Shown: positions 8,921 through 17,521, counted from the first letter of the stretch. The stretch: 52,525 nucleotides of DNA from an uncultured Actinomycetes bacterium (GCA_937927725.1 CALBSE010000016.1:1-52525), one strand, 5' to 3'. The notes: generated from the letters alone by a model not told the origin. Numbers and translations: made by a program.

Positions 8921-10561
8921 CTACCCTCGGTGTAGTTCCGCTGAACGCTTTACTGCATCAGCCTTGAGATCACCCTTGGCAACTTTGCCACCGGACGAAC
9001 GAGGCAGTTGGTCAACGATCACGAGATGTTCCGGCCACCATTCACGCGACACCGAACGGTCACGCAGATGACTCACGAGTTCTTCGAGCGTGACGTTTGC
9101 TCCTGGCCGCAGTTCGACATAGGCACAGACACGTTCACCAAACACTGGGTCTGGAAACGCGACTGCGGCAACCATTGCGACGGAGGGATGAGTGGCTAAC
9201 TCTGCTTCGACTGCCGGAGCACTGATGTTCTTACCGCCCCTGATAATGAAGTCTGATGTGCGGCCAATTACCGATAGCACTCCTTGTGTGTCGATCCGGA
9301 CGATGTCACCCATGAGCATCCATCCATCGTCAGTGAACAATGCACCGTTGGCAGTTGAATCACCCCAGTAACCAAGTGCAGTTGCGGGGCCTTTACAAGC
9401 AGGTTGCCCCTCATCAACTCCTGCCGGAACTTCAGCATGCGATTCGGGGTCGAGAAGGCGCACCTGCATTTCTGGAATGACATGACCGGCAGTTCGAAGA
9501 CGAGTCTCCCGATCGGTGGCATGGGAGGTATGACTAAGCGCTCCCGTCTCGTTCGAACCGTAAAACTGCAGCACCTTCGCGCCAGTGGTTTCTTCGAACT
9601 CAGCCGCTCGTTCATACGGAACCGCTTCACCACCGGTGAACATTGAGCGCAATGACGAAAGATCCCGTGGACGTTCTGCCTGCGCGTTGAGCAACATGAT
9701 GAATTGCGTACTGACGCAACACAGCACCGTCACTCGCTCACGCTCAATAAGGTCAAGGGCTTCATGAGCGTCGAATCGATCCATGACCACAGTGGGTGCA
9801 CCTAATGCGGTTGGCGTGAAGTGAGCCGTCCAGAGTCCAAAACCGAATGGCGCGGGCAGCGCGCCGAAGAACACTTCATCATCACCAAACCCACCGGCAT
9901 TGGCAGCGAGTTGATGGAAATAGAACCATCGGTTTTGCGTATGCATCACACACTTCGGCAAACCCGTAGTGCCCGAGGTGGAGTTCAAAAGAAAGAGTTC
10001 GTCGGGATGGATTGGTCGAAAGGCGCAATCTGGATCGATCTCAACGCCACCGGGAAGTGCGGGATCGACAACGCGTGCATCGAGGCCAACGAGCAGATGG
10101 CGATCGACGGTTGCATCCATCGCGGCAACATCAGCTCGTAACTCTGCTGCGCTTCTCCCGTGCTGCTCGGGAGCAGTAACGAGCGAGCGAGCCCCCGTGA
10201 GGTTGAGAAGGTGAGCGACCTCCCGATCGCCCGCGCGCGCTCCGATTCCGACCGCAACGCAGCCTGCACGTTCGATGCCGACAAAGACGGCATGAACCGC
10301 TGGGCCGTCGGGCATCATCACCGCGATGCGTTCACCACGTTCTGGTTCGGCGGCAAGGATTGCACGGGCAATGTCGTCAGCATCAGCGTGATAGTCCGCC
10401 CACGTATATCGCCGCCCATCAGCGATAAACGCAATTCCGTCAGGCTGAACTGACGCTCGGGCGGCAACGATCGAGCCAACTGTGTCGTCTCCCCACCAAC
10501 CCTGCGCGTGGTACTCGGCCGCAGCTTCTTGATCAGCGCGGAAGAGTTCTGCCGAACTCAT
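8921..10561 (-). CDS. AMP-binding acyl-CoA synthetase/ligase
   Basis: 546 residues of the ANL superfamily, which activate a carboxylic acid with ATP and transfer it to CoA. The P-loop STSGTTGLPK lies near residues 194-203, the GWMLMGD motif carries the ribose-binding Asp, GRTSDFIIRGGKNIS marks the hinge, and the C-terminal SSGGKVAK holds the catalytic lysine. All core motifs are intact. Its ATG overlaps the MarR stop (ATGA, 10558-10561), so it is the third gene of a patatin-MarR-ligase operon. A fatty, aromatic or steroid-derived acid is plausible; the exact substrate is not readable. Confidence 0.9.
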   Translation of the reverse strand: MSSAELFRADQEAAAEYHAQGWWGDDTVGSIVAARASVQPDGIAFIADGRRYTWADYHADADDIARAILAAEPERGERIAVMMPDGPAVHAVFVGIERAGCVAVGIGARAGDREVAHLLNLTGARSLVTAPEQHGRSAAELRADVAAMDATVDRHLLVGLDARVVDPALPGGVEIDPDCAFRPIHPDELFLLNSTSGTTGLPKCVMHTQNRWFYFHQLAANAGGFGDDEVFFGALPAPFGFGLWTAHFTPTALGAPTVVMDRFDAHEALDLIERERVTVLCCVSTQFIMLLNAQAERPRDLSSLRSMFTGGEAVPYERAAEFEETTGAKVLQFYGSNETGALSHTSHATDRETRLRTAGHVIPEMQVRLLDPESHAEVPAGVDEGQPACKGPATALGYWGDSTANGALFTDDGWMLMGDIVRIDTQGVLSVIGRTSDFIIRGGKNISAPAVEAELATHPSVAMVAAVAFPDPVFGERVCAYVELRPGANVTLEELVSHLRDRSVSREWWPEHLVIVDQLPRSSGGKVAKGDLKADAVKRSAELHRG

Positions 10562-11052
10562 CCTGCCGCTTTCGATTGACGAGATGCCGGCACCGCACGC
10601 AGATCAGACACCAGCCGATCCAGTTGTTCAACCAGTGTCGACAATTCCTCTACTGACCAACCATCGAGTTGTTCGGCCATTAAGTCATCATTTGCAGCTT
10701 CGATGCGACGGTGCGCAACGCGGCCCGCTGCGGTAACAGCGACGACCGATGCCCGACCATCATGGGGGTCGGCAGATCGTTCGACATACCCTTCGGCTTC
10801 GAGTGCCTGCACCTGCCGTGTGAGCGCTGCTGGATGTGTTCGCACTGCGTCCGCCAGGTCGCTCATACGCATAGGCCCGTCGTCGATGACCTTGCCCAAG
10901 ACCGCAACCGCAGCAACGCCGATAGCGACGCCAGATCGAACAGCGATCAAACGGTCAAGTCGCTGACTTCCAGTGATTCGACGCAACGAGCCCATTTCGT
11001 CGCGAAGACGACGAAGCACTTCTGACATCTCTGAAACCTCACGGCGACTCAT
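10558..11052 (-). CDS. MarR family transcriptional regulator
   Basis: 164 residues from the ATG at 11052. A winged helix lies at about residues 50-115 (MRMSDLADAVRTHPAALTRQVQALEAEGYVERSADP then RASVVAVTAAGR), flanked by helices that would form the dimer interface. MarR proteins usually repress adjacent catabolic or efflux genes and release DNA on binding a small aromatic or acyl-CoA ligand. It is sandwiched with ATGA overlaps between the patatin (11049-11052) and the acyl-CoA ligase (10558-10561), suggesting autoregulation of the operon. A GTG a few codons upstream is an alternative start. Confidence 0.88.
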   Translation of the reverse strand: MSRREVSEMSEVLRRLRDEMGSLRRITGSQRLDRLIAVRSGVAIGVAAVAVLGKVIDDGPMRMSDLADAVRTHPAALTRQVQALEAEGYVERSADPHDGRASVVAVTAAGRVAHRRIEAANDDLMAEQLDGWSVEELSTLVEQLDRLVSDLRAVPASRQSKAAG

Positions 11053-11885
11053 AACCACACCTTCGCGATTCGTTCCGACTCGAGAGCACCCTGACGTCGC
11101 CCTTCGCGAAGCGATGGCGCTCGTGTCGCGGGATCCAGGACATTGGTTCCAAATGCCGCTGTCGAACGTTCGTCGGCAGCAATGACTTCAACCATTGCTC
11201 CCCGCTCACGCAACGTTTCGGCCTCGACCTCTACGGTGGGGCCAAATCCGCCCGCAAACGGGGCAACGATCACCACGATGTCGCAGCCATCCGCAAGGTC
11301 GGCATTACTGCCGCTGCGCACACCACCATCAATGAAACGCGAGTCGCCAATCGTGACAGGTGGCCAAATTCCTGGAACTGCACAACTCGCTGCGACCGCG
11401 GAAATAAGCGCGACTCCAGAATGGCGATCAAAAATGTTGAATTCTCCGGTGAATGCATCGACTGCCGTCACGAGCAATTCACGATCCGACCATTCGTGCG
11501 ATGAAAGCCGCGACTCAATAACCGCAAGTCGGGCCCCTTCTTCAACCGTCGGCGCGCTTAGTGCCACTGCGCCCAAACGACGACGAACCTCGATCTCGTC
11601 TGGAGCACCATCGAAACAAGCCGCGAATTGTTCGATCAGCGCATCAAGTGAACTTTCGACCTGCAGTTCAGCGCTTTGACTTGCAGGCACTAATTGTCGA
11701 GCACACAACGATTCAAGCGATTCGCCGGTACGAAGTTGCGCCCCGACAGCTGCGCCAGCCGATGTTCCGACAATTCGATCAGCAGCGGTGAGGTCAACGC
11801 CAGCATTCGCAAGCGCGTCGAGAACACCGAGTTCCCATGCGATCCCCGCCACTCCACCTCCGCCAAGCACTAATGCAGTCGACAT
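11049..11885 (-). CDS. Patatin-like phospholipase/esterase
   Basis: 278 residues with the patatin features in order: glycine-rich oxyanion loop LGGGGVAGIAWELGVLDAL (residues 7-25), nucleophile elbow GTSAG with Ser42, and the catalytic aspartate in FIDGG (Asp186). These enzymes form a Ser-Asp dyad and hydrolyse acyl esters of lipids. The start is the ATG at 11885 with GGAGGG 7 nt upstream. It leads the operon with MarR and the acyl-CoA ligase: hydrolysis of a lipid ester followed by CoA activation of the released acid is a sensible sequence, which is inference. Confidence 0.9.
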   Translation of the reverse strand: MSTALVLGGGGVAGIAWELGVLDALANAGVDLTAADRIVGTSAGAAVGAQLRTGESLESLCARQLVPASQSAELQVESSLDALIEQFAACFDGAPDEIEVRRRLGAVALSAPTVEEGARLAVIESRLSSHEWSDRELLVTAVDAFTGEFNIFDRHSGVALISAVAASCAVPGIWPPVTIGDSRFIDGGVRSGSNADLADGCDIVVIVAPFAGGFGPTVEVEAETLRERGAMVEVIAADERSTAAFGTNVLDPATRAPSLREGRRQGALESERIAKVWL

Positions 11886-11915
11886 CAGTCAACCCTCCAC
11901 ACAACGCTTACGCGA

Positions 11916-11944
11916 CGGAGGCGACCCACAAGGGGTCGCCTCCG
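11916..11944 (-). terminator. Perfect 12-bp stem-loop after the thiolase-fold operon
   Basis: CGGAGGCGACCC (11916-11927) pairs perfectly with GGGTCGCCTCCG (11933-11944) around a 5-nt loop. It lies 20 nt past the stop of the gene ending at 11965 and before the patatin ATG at 11885. No T-run follows on the minus strand, as is common for hairpin terminators in actinobacteria. Confidence 0.7.
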
Positions 11945-11964
11945 ACACATGACATGACGTCAAC

Positions 11965-13122
11965 TCAGCCCAGTGGGTTGAGCGAGGAACCAACCGCCCA
12001 CATTGCAAAGAACTGAGCATTGGCGCCGTAGGCCTGAGCGATCGCCAAGTTGGCTCCGCCGACCTGATGGTCCTCGGCGAGACCACGAACCTGAAGCGCG
12101 GCCTCAGCGAAACGCAGAAGGCCAGATGCACCAATCGGGTTCGAGGAAAGCACACCACCAGACATGTTGACGGGGAAGTCGCCATCGAGTGCCGTGGCAC
12201 CTGACTGCGTCATCTTCCAGCCTTCACCGGGAGCAGCGATCTCATGAGCTTCGAGCCACATGGGCTCGTACCACGAGAACGGCACGTACAGCTCGGCGCA
12301 GTCGATCTGTTCACGCGGGTTGGTAATGCCAACCGCCTTATAGATCTCCTGTGCACAGGCGTGTGCTGCTTGCGGATTGACTGCATCACGACCCGAGTAC
12401 CAACCCGGCTCGGACTTCATCGCAGTGGCCAACACCCATGCCGGAGGCTTCGATGCTGCCTTGCCGCCATCTTCGTCGGTGAAAATCACTGCGCATGCGC
12501 CGTCAGACGATGGACAGGACTCGAGGAAGTGAAGTGGATCCCACATCATCGGAGATTCCTTCACCTTGTCGATGGTGATGTCCGCCAACTTGAGATGGGC
12601 ATAGGGGTTCTTGGCCCCATTGAGTCGGTCCTTCACCGCAACCATCCAACCGATGTCTTCAGGCGCACCTGAGCGTCGGATGTAGGCACGAATGAACGGA
12701 GCGAATGCGCCACCGGCACCGATGGATGCACCCTTGCCGCCGCCAAGAGCGAACTGAGCGTTGCCCTCTGACTGCTTTTCGAATGCAACGGAAAGAACTC
12801 GCTTGTGCCGGCCACTTGAGACGAGATGTGAACCGACAATGCCCGTTGAGCCACCCACCGAACCAGCGGTGTGAACTCGGAACATCGGCTTATTCACTGC
12901 ACCAAGCGCATCGGCCAGGTACATCTCGGGCTTCATGACACCCTCAAACAAGTCGGGGGCCTTACCCAGGACGACGGCATCGATATCGCCCCAGTCCATG
13001 TTGGCGTCCTCAAGCGCGCGTTGAGCGGCTTCACGGACGAGGCCGGCGATCGAAACATCGGCGCGCTTGCGCTTGTGATGTGTCTGACCGATACCGACGA
13101 CTGCTGCAGGCTGATGGCTCAT
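11965..13122 (-). CDS. Thiolase-fold (SCP-x/lipid-transfer type) protein without thiolase catalytic residues
   Basis: 385 residues of the SCP-x thiolase/lipid-transfer group. Where thiolases carry the nucleophilic Cys, this protein has AGSVGGSTG (residues 86-94). The usual GHP of the C-terminal motif is NPIGASG (328-334), and the last cysteine loop reads IAQAYGANAQF with Tyr365. Steroid-degradation Ltp2 proteins likewise lack the cysteines, pair with DUF35 partners and act as retro-aldolases using tyrosines; Tyr279 and Tyr365 here are candidates only. It is third in the DUF35-thiolase-thiolase operon, with an ATGA overlap at 13119-13122. A simple beta-ketothiolase role looks unlikely. Confidence 0.82.
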   Translation of the reverse strand: MSHQPAAVVGIGQTHHKRKRADVSIAGLVREAAQRALEDANMDWGDIDAVVLGKAPDLFEGVMKPEMYLADALGAVNKPMFRVHTAGSVGGSTGIVGSHLVSSGRHKRVLSVAFEKQSEGNAQFALGGGKGASIGAGGAFAPFIRAYIRRSGAPEDIGWMVAVKDRLNGAKNPYAHLKLADITIDKVKESPMMWDPLHFLESCPSSDGACAVIFTDEDGGKAASKPPAWVLATAMKSEPGWYSGRDAVNPQAAHACAQEIYKAVGITNPREQIDCAELYVPFSWYEPMWLEAHEIAAPGEGWKMTQSGATALDGDFPVNMSGGVLSSNPIGASGLLRFAEAALQVRGLAEDHQVGGANLAIAQAYGANAQFFAMWAVGSSLNPLG

Positions 13123-14192
13123 TGCTCACCTTCCAGGACGCAAACGAGATTCTGCTGAAGACACGGACCGGACGTGGCATGGGCCAACGTGCGGTTCTTT
13201 CCGTTCTTGATGATCTGATTGGCAGCTTCACCCATTCGGATGAGGCCAGCAACCATGACCGAATGAGTGGCGAGGGCGCCGCCCGATGGATTGATTTCGG
13301 TCGACGCATCAAGACCAAGCGATTCGGTCACGATGAGTTCTTGGAAACCAAACGGAGCGTGTACCTCGGCAACCTCGATCGGACCCTTGCCGACGCCAGC
13401 ACCCTGTGCCGCAAGGCGAGTGGAAACCGATGTCGTGATGTCCTTACGGACCGTGGGCAGATGGGCTTCGATTCGGTGATCGATGCCCGTAATCCAGGCC
13501 GGTCGATCACAGAAGTCGTAGGCGCGCTTGCCTCGAGCGAGAATGATCGCCGCAGCCTGATCAGTGGTCGGCGGAAGATCATGTCGACGCAACGGGTTGC
13601 GCACGTAGTCGGCCGCAAGCAGTTCGTCAGCCGAGTAATCGCCCTTGACCTGTGCGTATGGATTCGACTTCGCATTCGCTCGATTACGAACAACCACGTC
13701 GGCGAAATCGCGTTCGGTGGCCTTTCCAGAATCTAGAAGCGCACGAGCCTGCAATGCCGCAAGCGACCATGTATCGGTACCAAGCGGGGTCAGGTAGTAC
13801 GGGTCGAATTCGATTGTGTACAGCGTGCTGGGGTCAGAGTTTGAGTTCTTACCGACACCAACTGCCATCGCAACATCGATGTCACCTTGAAGCAGTCGAA
13901 CGTAGGCCTCGTACAACGCCCAAGCGCCGTCCATCTCGACATGCGACTCGTTGATTGCAGGAACCATGCCGTAGGCATCGGTGTTCTGCACAAACGAGAA
14001 CGCTTGACCCGAGAGGTAATCGCAGGAACCGGAGACAGTGAAACCAATTTCTGACTTGTCGAGTCCAACATCCGCGATCACGGCACGAGTGGCGTGAAGG
14101 ACGAGGTCGGCTTCGGTGAGTTGTGTGCGACGATCGGGAGCGGTCTGCGCGAACCCGACGATCGCAATGTCGTTTTCTGTAGGAGCCATCAC
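13119..14192 (-). CDS. Second thiolase-fold protein, divergent active site
   Basis: 357 residues, related in fold to the neighbouring thiolase-like protein. The nucleophile region reads NESHVEMDGAWAL (81-93) with no Cys, and the C-terminal GHP motif is replaced by THS in NPSGGALATHS. Only the last cysteine position (SGPCLQQN) is retained. A GTG at 14192 overlaps the preceding stop (GTGA), and an ATG follows one codon later. Two such subunits encoded side by side with a DUF35 protein suggest a heteromeric complex handling acyl-CoA substrates. A lyase or aldolase is more likely than a thiolase, but the reaction is not established. Confidence 0.8.
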   Translation of the reverse strand: MMAPTENDIAIVGFAQTAPDRRTQLTEADLVLHATRAVIADVGLDKSEIGFTVSGSCDYLSGQAFSFVQNTDAYGMVPAINESHVEMDGAWALYEAYVRLLQGDIDVAMAVGVGKNSNSDPSTLYTIEFDPYYLTPLGTDTWSLAALQARALLDSGKATERDFADVVVRNRANAKSNPYAQVKGDYSADELLAADYVRNPLRRHDLPPTTDQAAAIILARGKRAYDFCDRPAWITGIDHRIEAHLPTVRKDITTSVSTRLAAQGAGVGKGPIEVAEVHAPFGFQELIVTESLGLDASTEINPSGGALATHSVMVAGLIRMGEAANQIIKNGKNRTLAHATSGPCLQQNLVCVLEGEQ

Positions 14193-15211
14193 ATCATCCG
14201 ATCGAGGTAGTTCTCTGCCGGTTCATCCGGCTCGCCAGTAAGACGCCAGCCGAGGATGGCGTCGCCGCCACTGCCGCGGCTGCGGTTATCGATGTCGTCG
14301 ACGCTGCGTTCATTCGCAGGGGCCCAAACGCACGCAACGCGCATACCAACGCGAACGTCGGTTGCCGGGATATCGAGAATTTCTTGCTGAGCGATTACCG
14401 CATCGGCGCCATCGAGCATGATCGAGCAACGAACAAACGGTTCGGTTTCGGTCTGCCCGTGGTACTGAACCGGAGTAACGACGGTGAAGTTCGAGACAAC
14501 ACCGCGATCAGGAACTTCGATCACATGCGATTCATCGAGTTCGATTGCACACACGCTGCACATGCCGCGTGGGCCGACGATGGTGCGCGCACACTGCGGG
14601 CACTTTTGTCCGATGAGGCGACCTTCCATCAGTGCCTTCGCCCACATCGTCGTGGTCGGCGATGCATTGTCGATGTAGGTGAGATCGCAGAACGCATCCA
14701 TTTCGGTGATGTCGTTCTCTGCAGGAGCTTCGTAGGGCTCGCCGGCGCCTTCGCTCGGCGAAGGATCAGCTGCCGGAACAAAGGCGATGATGTCGTCGAT
14801 GCGGCCAACGCAATCGGCAGGAGCCTTGAATTTGGCCTCAACGCGCATTCCGGCGGACATCGCACTTTCCGAACCAGCATCGACAGCGTGGATCATCGGC
14901 GTGTCAGCACCATCGAGGGTGATGAACGCGAAACCAAACGCATGGTCGAGCGGGTGAAGATTGGTTGGTTCCGGAATCCAGGTCCATGAGGACACGGTTC
15001 CCTTCGGACCAACGCGAACCCAGTCTGTGCCCGCGTCGGCGGCAGTTTCGGGGTCGTACTCGAGCGGCGGCGCAATGACTCGACCACCGGTGCGAACACC
15101 GATGATCTGGCCCTGTGCCAGCGCTGAGGCAAACGTGCTGAGCGTCGAACCCAACGTCCTCGAAAACGGGAACGTCAGATTGAAGACGAACTCTTGGACA
15201 GTGTCAGCCAT
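14189..15211 (-). CDS. Tandem DUF35 OB-fold protein (thiolase partner)
   Basis: 340 residues built of two DUF35/OB-fold halves (about 1-160 and 175-320). DUF35 proteins bind thiolase-fold enzymes and help present acyl-CoA. The second half has a rubredoxin-like zinc ribbon, CPQCARTIVGPRGMCSVC, followed by an OB fold (VVSNFTVVTPVQYHGQ). The first half keeps the OB part (GTVSSWTWIPEPTNLHPLDH) but has no cysteines at the ribbon. The start is the ATG at 15211 behind a strong purine-rich AAGGGAGAAG. It is the first gene of the three-gene operon. Two DUF35 halves matched by two thiolase-like subunits is a striking stoichiometric hint. Confidence 0.85.
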   Translation of the reverse strand: MADTVQEFVFNLTFPFSRTLGSTLSTFASALAQGQIIGVRTGGRVIAPPLEYDPETAADAGTDWVRVGPKGTVSSWTWIPEPTNLHPLDHAFGFAFITLDGADTPMIHAVDAGSESAMSAGMRVEAKFKAPADCVGRIDDIIAFVPAADPSPSEGAGEPYEAPAENDITEMDAFCDLTYIDNASPTTTMWAKALMEGRLIGQKCPQCARTIVGPRGMCSVCAIELDESHVIEVPDRGVVSNFTVVTPVQYHGQTETEPFVRCSIMLDGADAVIAQQEILDIPATDVRVGMRVACVWAPANERSVDDIDNRSRGSGGDAILGWRLTGEPDEPAENYLDRMM

Positions 15212-15299
15212 CTTCTCCCTTTCCTTTTTTCAGGTCTTCTGCAGATCAGTGATCTGCCGACAAAGGGAGACAAACGATCCCCCTCCGATCGGTGTGGTG

Positions 15300-15329
15300 A
15301 CCCTAGAGGTACTTAACACTGCTGAGCAA
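15300..15329 (-). promoter_or_regulatory. Promoter of the DUF35-thiolase operon
   Basis: On the minus strand TTGCTC (15324-15329) and TAGGGT (15300-15305) are separated by 18 nt and resemble -35 and -10 boxes. The leader would be about 80 nt and end in the strong Shine-Dalgarno box of the DUF35 gene. I see nothing else in the gap 15212-15384. Confidence 0.5.
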
Positions 15330-15384
15330 CCACTTTCGAAGATTTCCTCAAGGGCTTGATTCTGGAACGAGGCTCTTCCGAGGC

Positions 15385-16041
15385 TCAGGTGTAGAAGGGA
15401 TTGTCGCCGGCGTTGTGATCGGTGACGTCGATGACCTCGGTGACCTCGGGGATCGACTCGTAAATCGAGGTCGTGATTCCGTCGCGCAATGTGGCCGCGC
15501 TCATTGCGCACCCCTGACAACCGCCACCCATGGTGAGAAACACCGTGGTGTCCTCGACCCCAACAAGAGCGGCAAAGCCGCCATGTTGGGCCAGACCGGG
15601 ATTGATCACTTCTTCAAGGAGTTGTGTCACCTTGTCGGGAATTTCGCCGGTGAGCACGATGTCGCGGCCATCAAGCGGATTCACCGGCGCAGGGCGATTC
15701 GGATTCTTGATCACAAAGCCTCCCTGACCTGCCGAGCGAGGGAGGTCAAGCACCGCTCCGCGCATGTTCTCGATGCTGCTCGCCGCGACGACAACGCTCA
15801 GCCCGCCCTGAACGGACAGATCGTCTTCTGCGTCGAGATCGGCAATCGTCGCCCAGCCAAGGTCGTAGTCGTAGTCGGTGCCCTTGACCCCTTTGATCTC
15901 GACTCGAAGCCCAATTGCGCCGGGATCTTCTTCGGTGTCGCGAATACTCAGGACCTGATCAAGCGCCTCGGGGGCGACCGTAAGGACGTAGTCGCTCGTT
16001 GACGAAGCGTCTTCGGTCGCGGTGGAAGTGAGATCAGACAT
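15385..16041 (-). CDS. nfuA: NfuA-like Fe-S cluster carrier (A-type-like domain + NifU domain)
   Basis: 218 residues from the ATG at 16041 (AGAGG 5 nt upstream). The N-terminal half (about 18-115) resembles the A-type/IscA fold but lacks its cysteines. The C-terminal half is a NifU domain with the cluster-binding CxxC in GGGCQGC (C175, C178). Nfu proteins carry 4Fe-4S clusters to target enzymes. A leaderless GTG start at 16080, 9 nt after a TAGCGT box, would add 13 residues and cannot be excluded. The gene stands alone; no SUF or ISC genes are visible nearby. Confidence 0.85.
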   Translation of the reverse strand: MSDLTSTATEDASSTSDYVLTVAPEALDQVLSIRDTEEDPGAIGLRVEIKGVKGTDYDYDLGWATIADLDAEDDLSVQGGLSVVVAASSIENMRGAVLDLPRSAGQGGFVIKNPNRPAPVNPLDGRDIVLTGEIPDKVTQLLEEVINPGLAQHGGFAALVGVEDTTVFLTMGGGCQGCAMSAATLRDGITTSIYESIPEVTEVIDVTDHNAGDNPFYT

Positions 16042-16089
16042 TGAAACCTCTGCGGGAGAACTGCCGGGTTGTCCCAGCACCGGACCCGA

Positions 16090-16095
16090 ACGCTA
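16090..16095 (-). promoter_or_regulatory. -10 box TAGCGT of the nfuA-like gene
   Basis: TAGCGT on the minus strand ends 9 nt before a GTG (16080) and 48 nt before the ATG with a Shine-Dalgarno box (16041), so the mRNA could be leaderless or short-leadered. Confidence 0.5.
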
Positions 16096-16126
16096 CCGGT
16101 CCGCAACACGGACTCCTCGATTCGGT

Positions 16127-16148
16127 GGCGAGATCGACAGATCTCGCC
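16127..16148 (-). terminator. Perfect 9-bp hairpin after the PIG-V-like gene
   Basis: GGCGAGATC (16127-16135) pairs perfectly with GATCTCGCC (16140-16148) around the loop GACA. It sits immediately after the stop of the minus-strand gene ending at 16153. No T-run. Confidence 0.6.
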
Positions 16149-16152
16149 CGAC

Positions 16153-17421
16153 TCAGGAGAGGTACGAACCCCGCCCAAATGCAACTGCCATCGCAAGCAT
16201 TGTGACCAACGACAACGGCAGAATCACCGCCCGCAACTTCGGTCGCGCAACGAGAAGTTCGGCTGCGACCACGATGCAGGGGAAGGTGCCAAGCAGATAC
16301 CGGCCGGCCCCGAAGAAATCCTTCGTTCCCAGCAGTGGCAGCGCGATCAGGCCAAGGGCATAGACGGCGTAGGCCCAGCCAAATCGGCGCTTCACCCTCG
16401 GCAGAAGGAACAAAGCTCCAACGACCACCAACCCATGCGCGACATGACCAATTGTCGACCAGGCGAACGGACGGTGTTGGAGTTCTTCGATGAGTCGGAA
16501 TTTCAACCAGGTTGACGGTCCAGCCCCTTGATCCCAACCCTTGCTCGCTTCGATCGTTACGAATAAGAGAGGGTCGCCGAACTTCGCCCAAAGGAACGCA
16601 CACCACGCTCCCACTCCAAGCCACGACAGGAAAATCGGAGCATCAGATTTCGTGAGACTCCGCGGGTTAAGAACATTTCGGAGACCACTCGCGCCGCTTG
16701 CAAGATTTCGTCGTTCAATTACGCGGAGCACGAGGGCAAGCGCAACGACAAGACCCGCCGGTCGACCAGCGGTCGCCATGATGCCGACAATTCCTGCCCA
16801 AAAGTAACGATCGCGTTCAACGAGGTAAAAGGCGCCAACCGCAGTAGCCACAAAGAGTGCGTCGGAATAGACAACTCCGTAGAGATACCAGCTGAAGGGG
16901 AAGACACAGAGCAGAACGACCGCCGTGATCGCAACGCTGTTCGGAACAAAAACCTTCGCCCATTTGCGCAACACGACCACCGCGGTTGCCCCACCAACAA
17001 CAGTGACGACAGTGCCCGTGATGTAGATACTCGGGAACGCCCAACTCAGCGCCCGAATGACAACTGGATAGGTCGGCCAGAATGCAACCGACGACTGGAC
17101 CCCTGGGTAATAGACGTAACCCTCGCGCGCGATCGTTCGATACCACTCGGCATCCCAACGGGCGAAGCCGCCGAACCACGAATCTCCGACTCCCCCGCGA
17201 ACGGGAAAGAACGCGTCGTGTGACAGGTGGTTATTGCCGAACCAAATCGCAATCCAGACAAGTACACCAACTGCGACGAAAATTGCGAGTGGCGACCACC
17301 AGTGATCCGTCCAAGGCTCACGCTCAGCAGAGTTGTTCGACCTGAGGACACGCAGGCGCGAACGCGAGCGTGCTCTTGCAGGCTCTGTCGGAGCAAATGT
17401 GGTCGAAGAGGAATCAGTCAT
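16153..17421 (-). CDS. PIG-V-like GT-C mannosyltransferase-type membrane protein
   Basis: 422 residues with about nine membrane helices after a basic, Ser/Arg-rich cytoplasmic N-terminus. The loop FARWDAEWYRTIAREGY contains the RWDxxWY signature shared with PIG-V/GT-C glycosyltransferases (PF04188), which transfer mannose from a polyprenyl-phosphate donor. The catalytic Asp would be in that loop. A -10 (TAGCGT, 17459-17464) lies about 37 nt upstream of the ATG. It is divergent from the ABC-F gene. The acceptor (glycolipid or glycan) is unknown. Confidence 0.7.
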   Translation of the reverse strand: MTDSSSTTFAPTEPARARSRSRLRVLRSNNSAEREPWTDHWWSPLAIFVAVGVLVWIAIWFGNNHLSHDAFFPVRGGVGDSWFGGFARWDAEWYRTIAREGYVYYPGVQSSVAFWPTYPVVIRALSWAFPSIYITGTVVTVVGGATAVVVLRKWAKVFVPNSVAITAVVLLCVFPFSWYLYGVVYSDALFVATAVGAFYLVERDRYFWAGIVGIMATAGRPAGLVVALALVLRVIERRNLASGASGLRNVLNPRSLTKSDAPIFLSWLGVGAWCAFLWAKFGDPLLFVTIEASKGWDQGAGPSTWLKFRLIEELQHRPFAWSTIGHVAHGLVVVGALFLLPRVKRRFGWAYAVYALGLIALPLLGTKDFFGAGRYLLGTFPCIVVAAELLVARPKLRAVILPLSLVTMLAMAVAFGRGSYLS

Positions 17422-17458
17422 GTGATAAGTGATCCATCCCCCCGATGGACCGTTTCAA

Positions 17459-17464
17459 ACGCTA
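17459..17464 (-). promoter_or_regulatory. Candidate -10 box of the PIG-V-like gene
   Basis: TAGCGT on the minus strand, the commonest -10 hexamer in this window, about 37 nt before the ATG at 17421. Confidence 0.4.
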
Positions 17465-17515
17465 CTCGCACTGACCCTGGGGGCGACAGAGGGTCTGGGA
17501 GTCTTCGACTGGTCG

Positions 17516-17521
17516 TAGCCT
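17516..17521 (+). promoter_or_regulatory. -10 box TAGCCT of a leaderless promoter (ABC-F gene)
   Basis: TAGCCT ends 7 nt before the ATG at 17529 and no Shine-Dalgarno box is present. Confidence 0.55.

Noticed and set aside
11965..14192. Ordinary beta-oxidation thiolases
   Set aside because: Neither protein has the nucleophilic Cys or the GHP histidine required for thiolysis.
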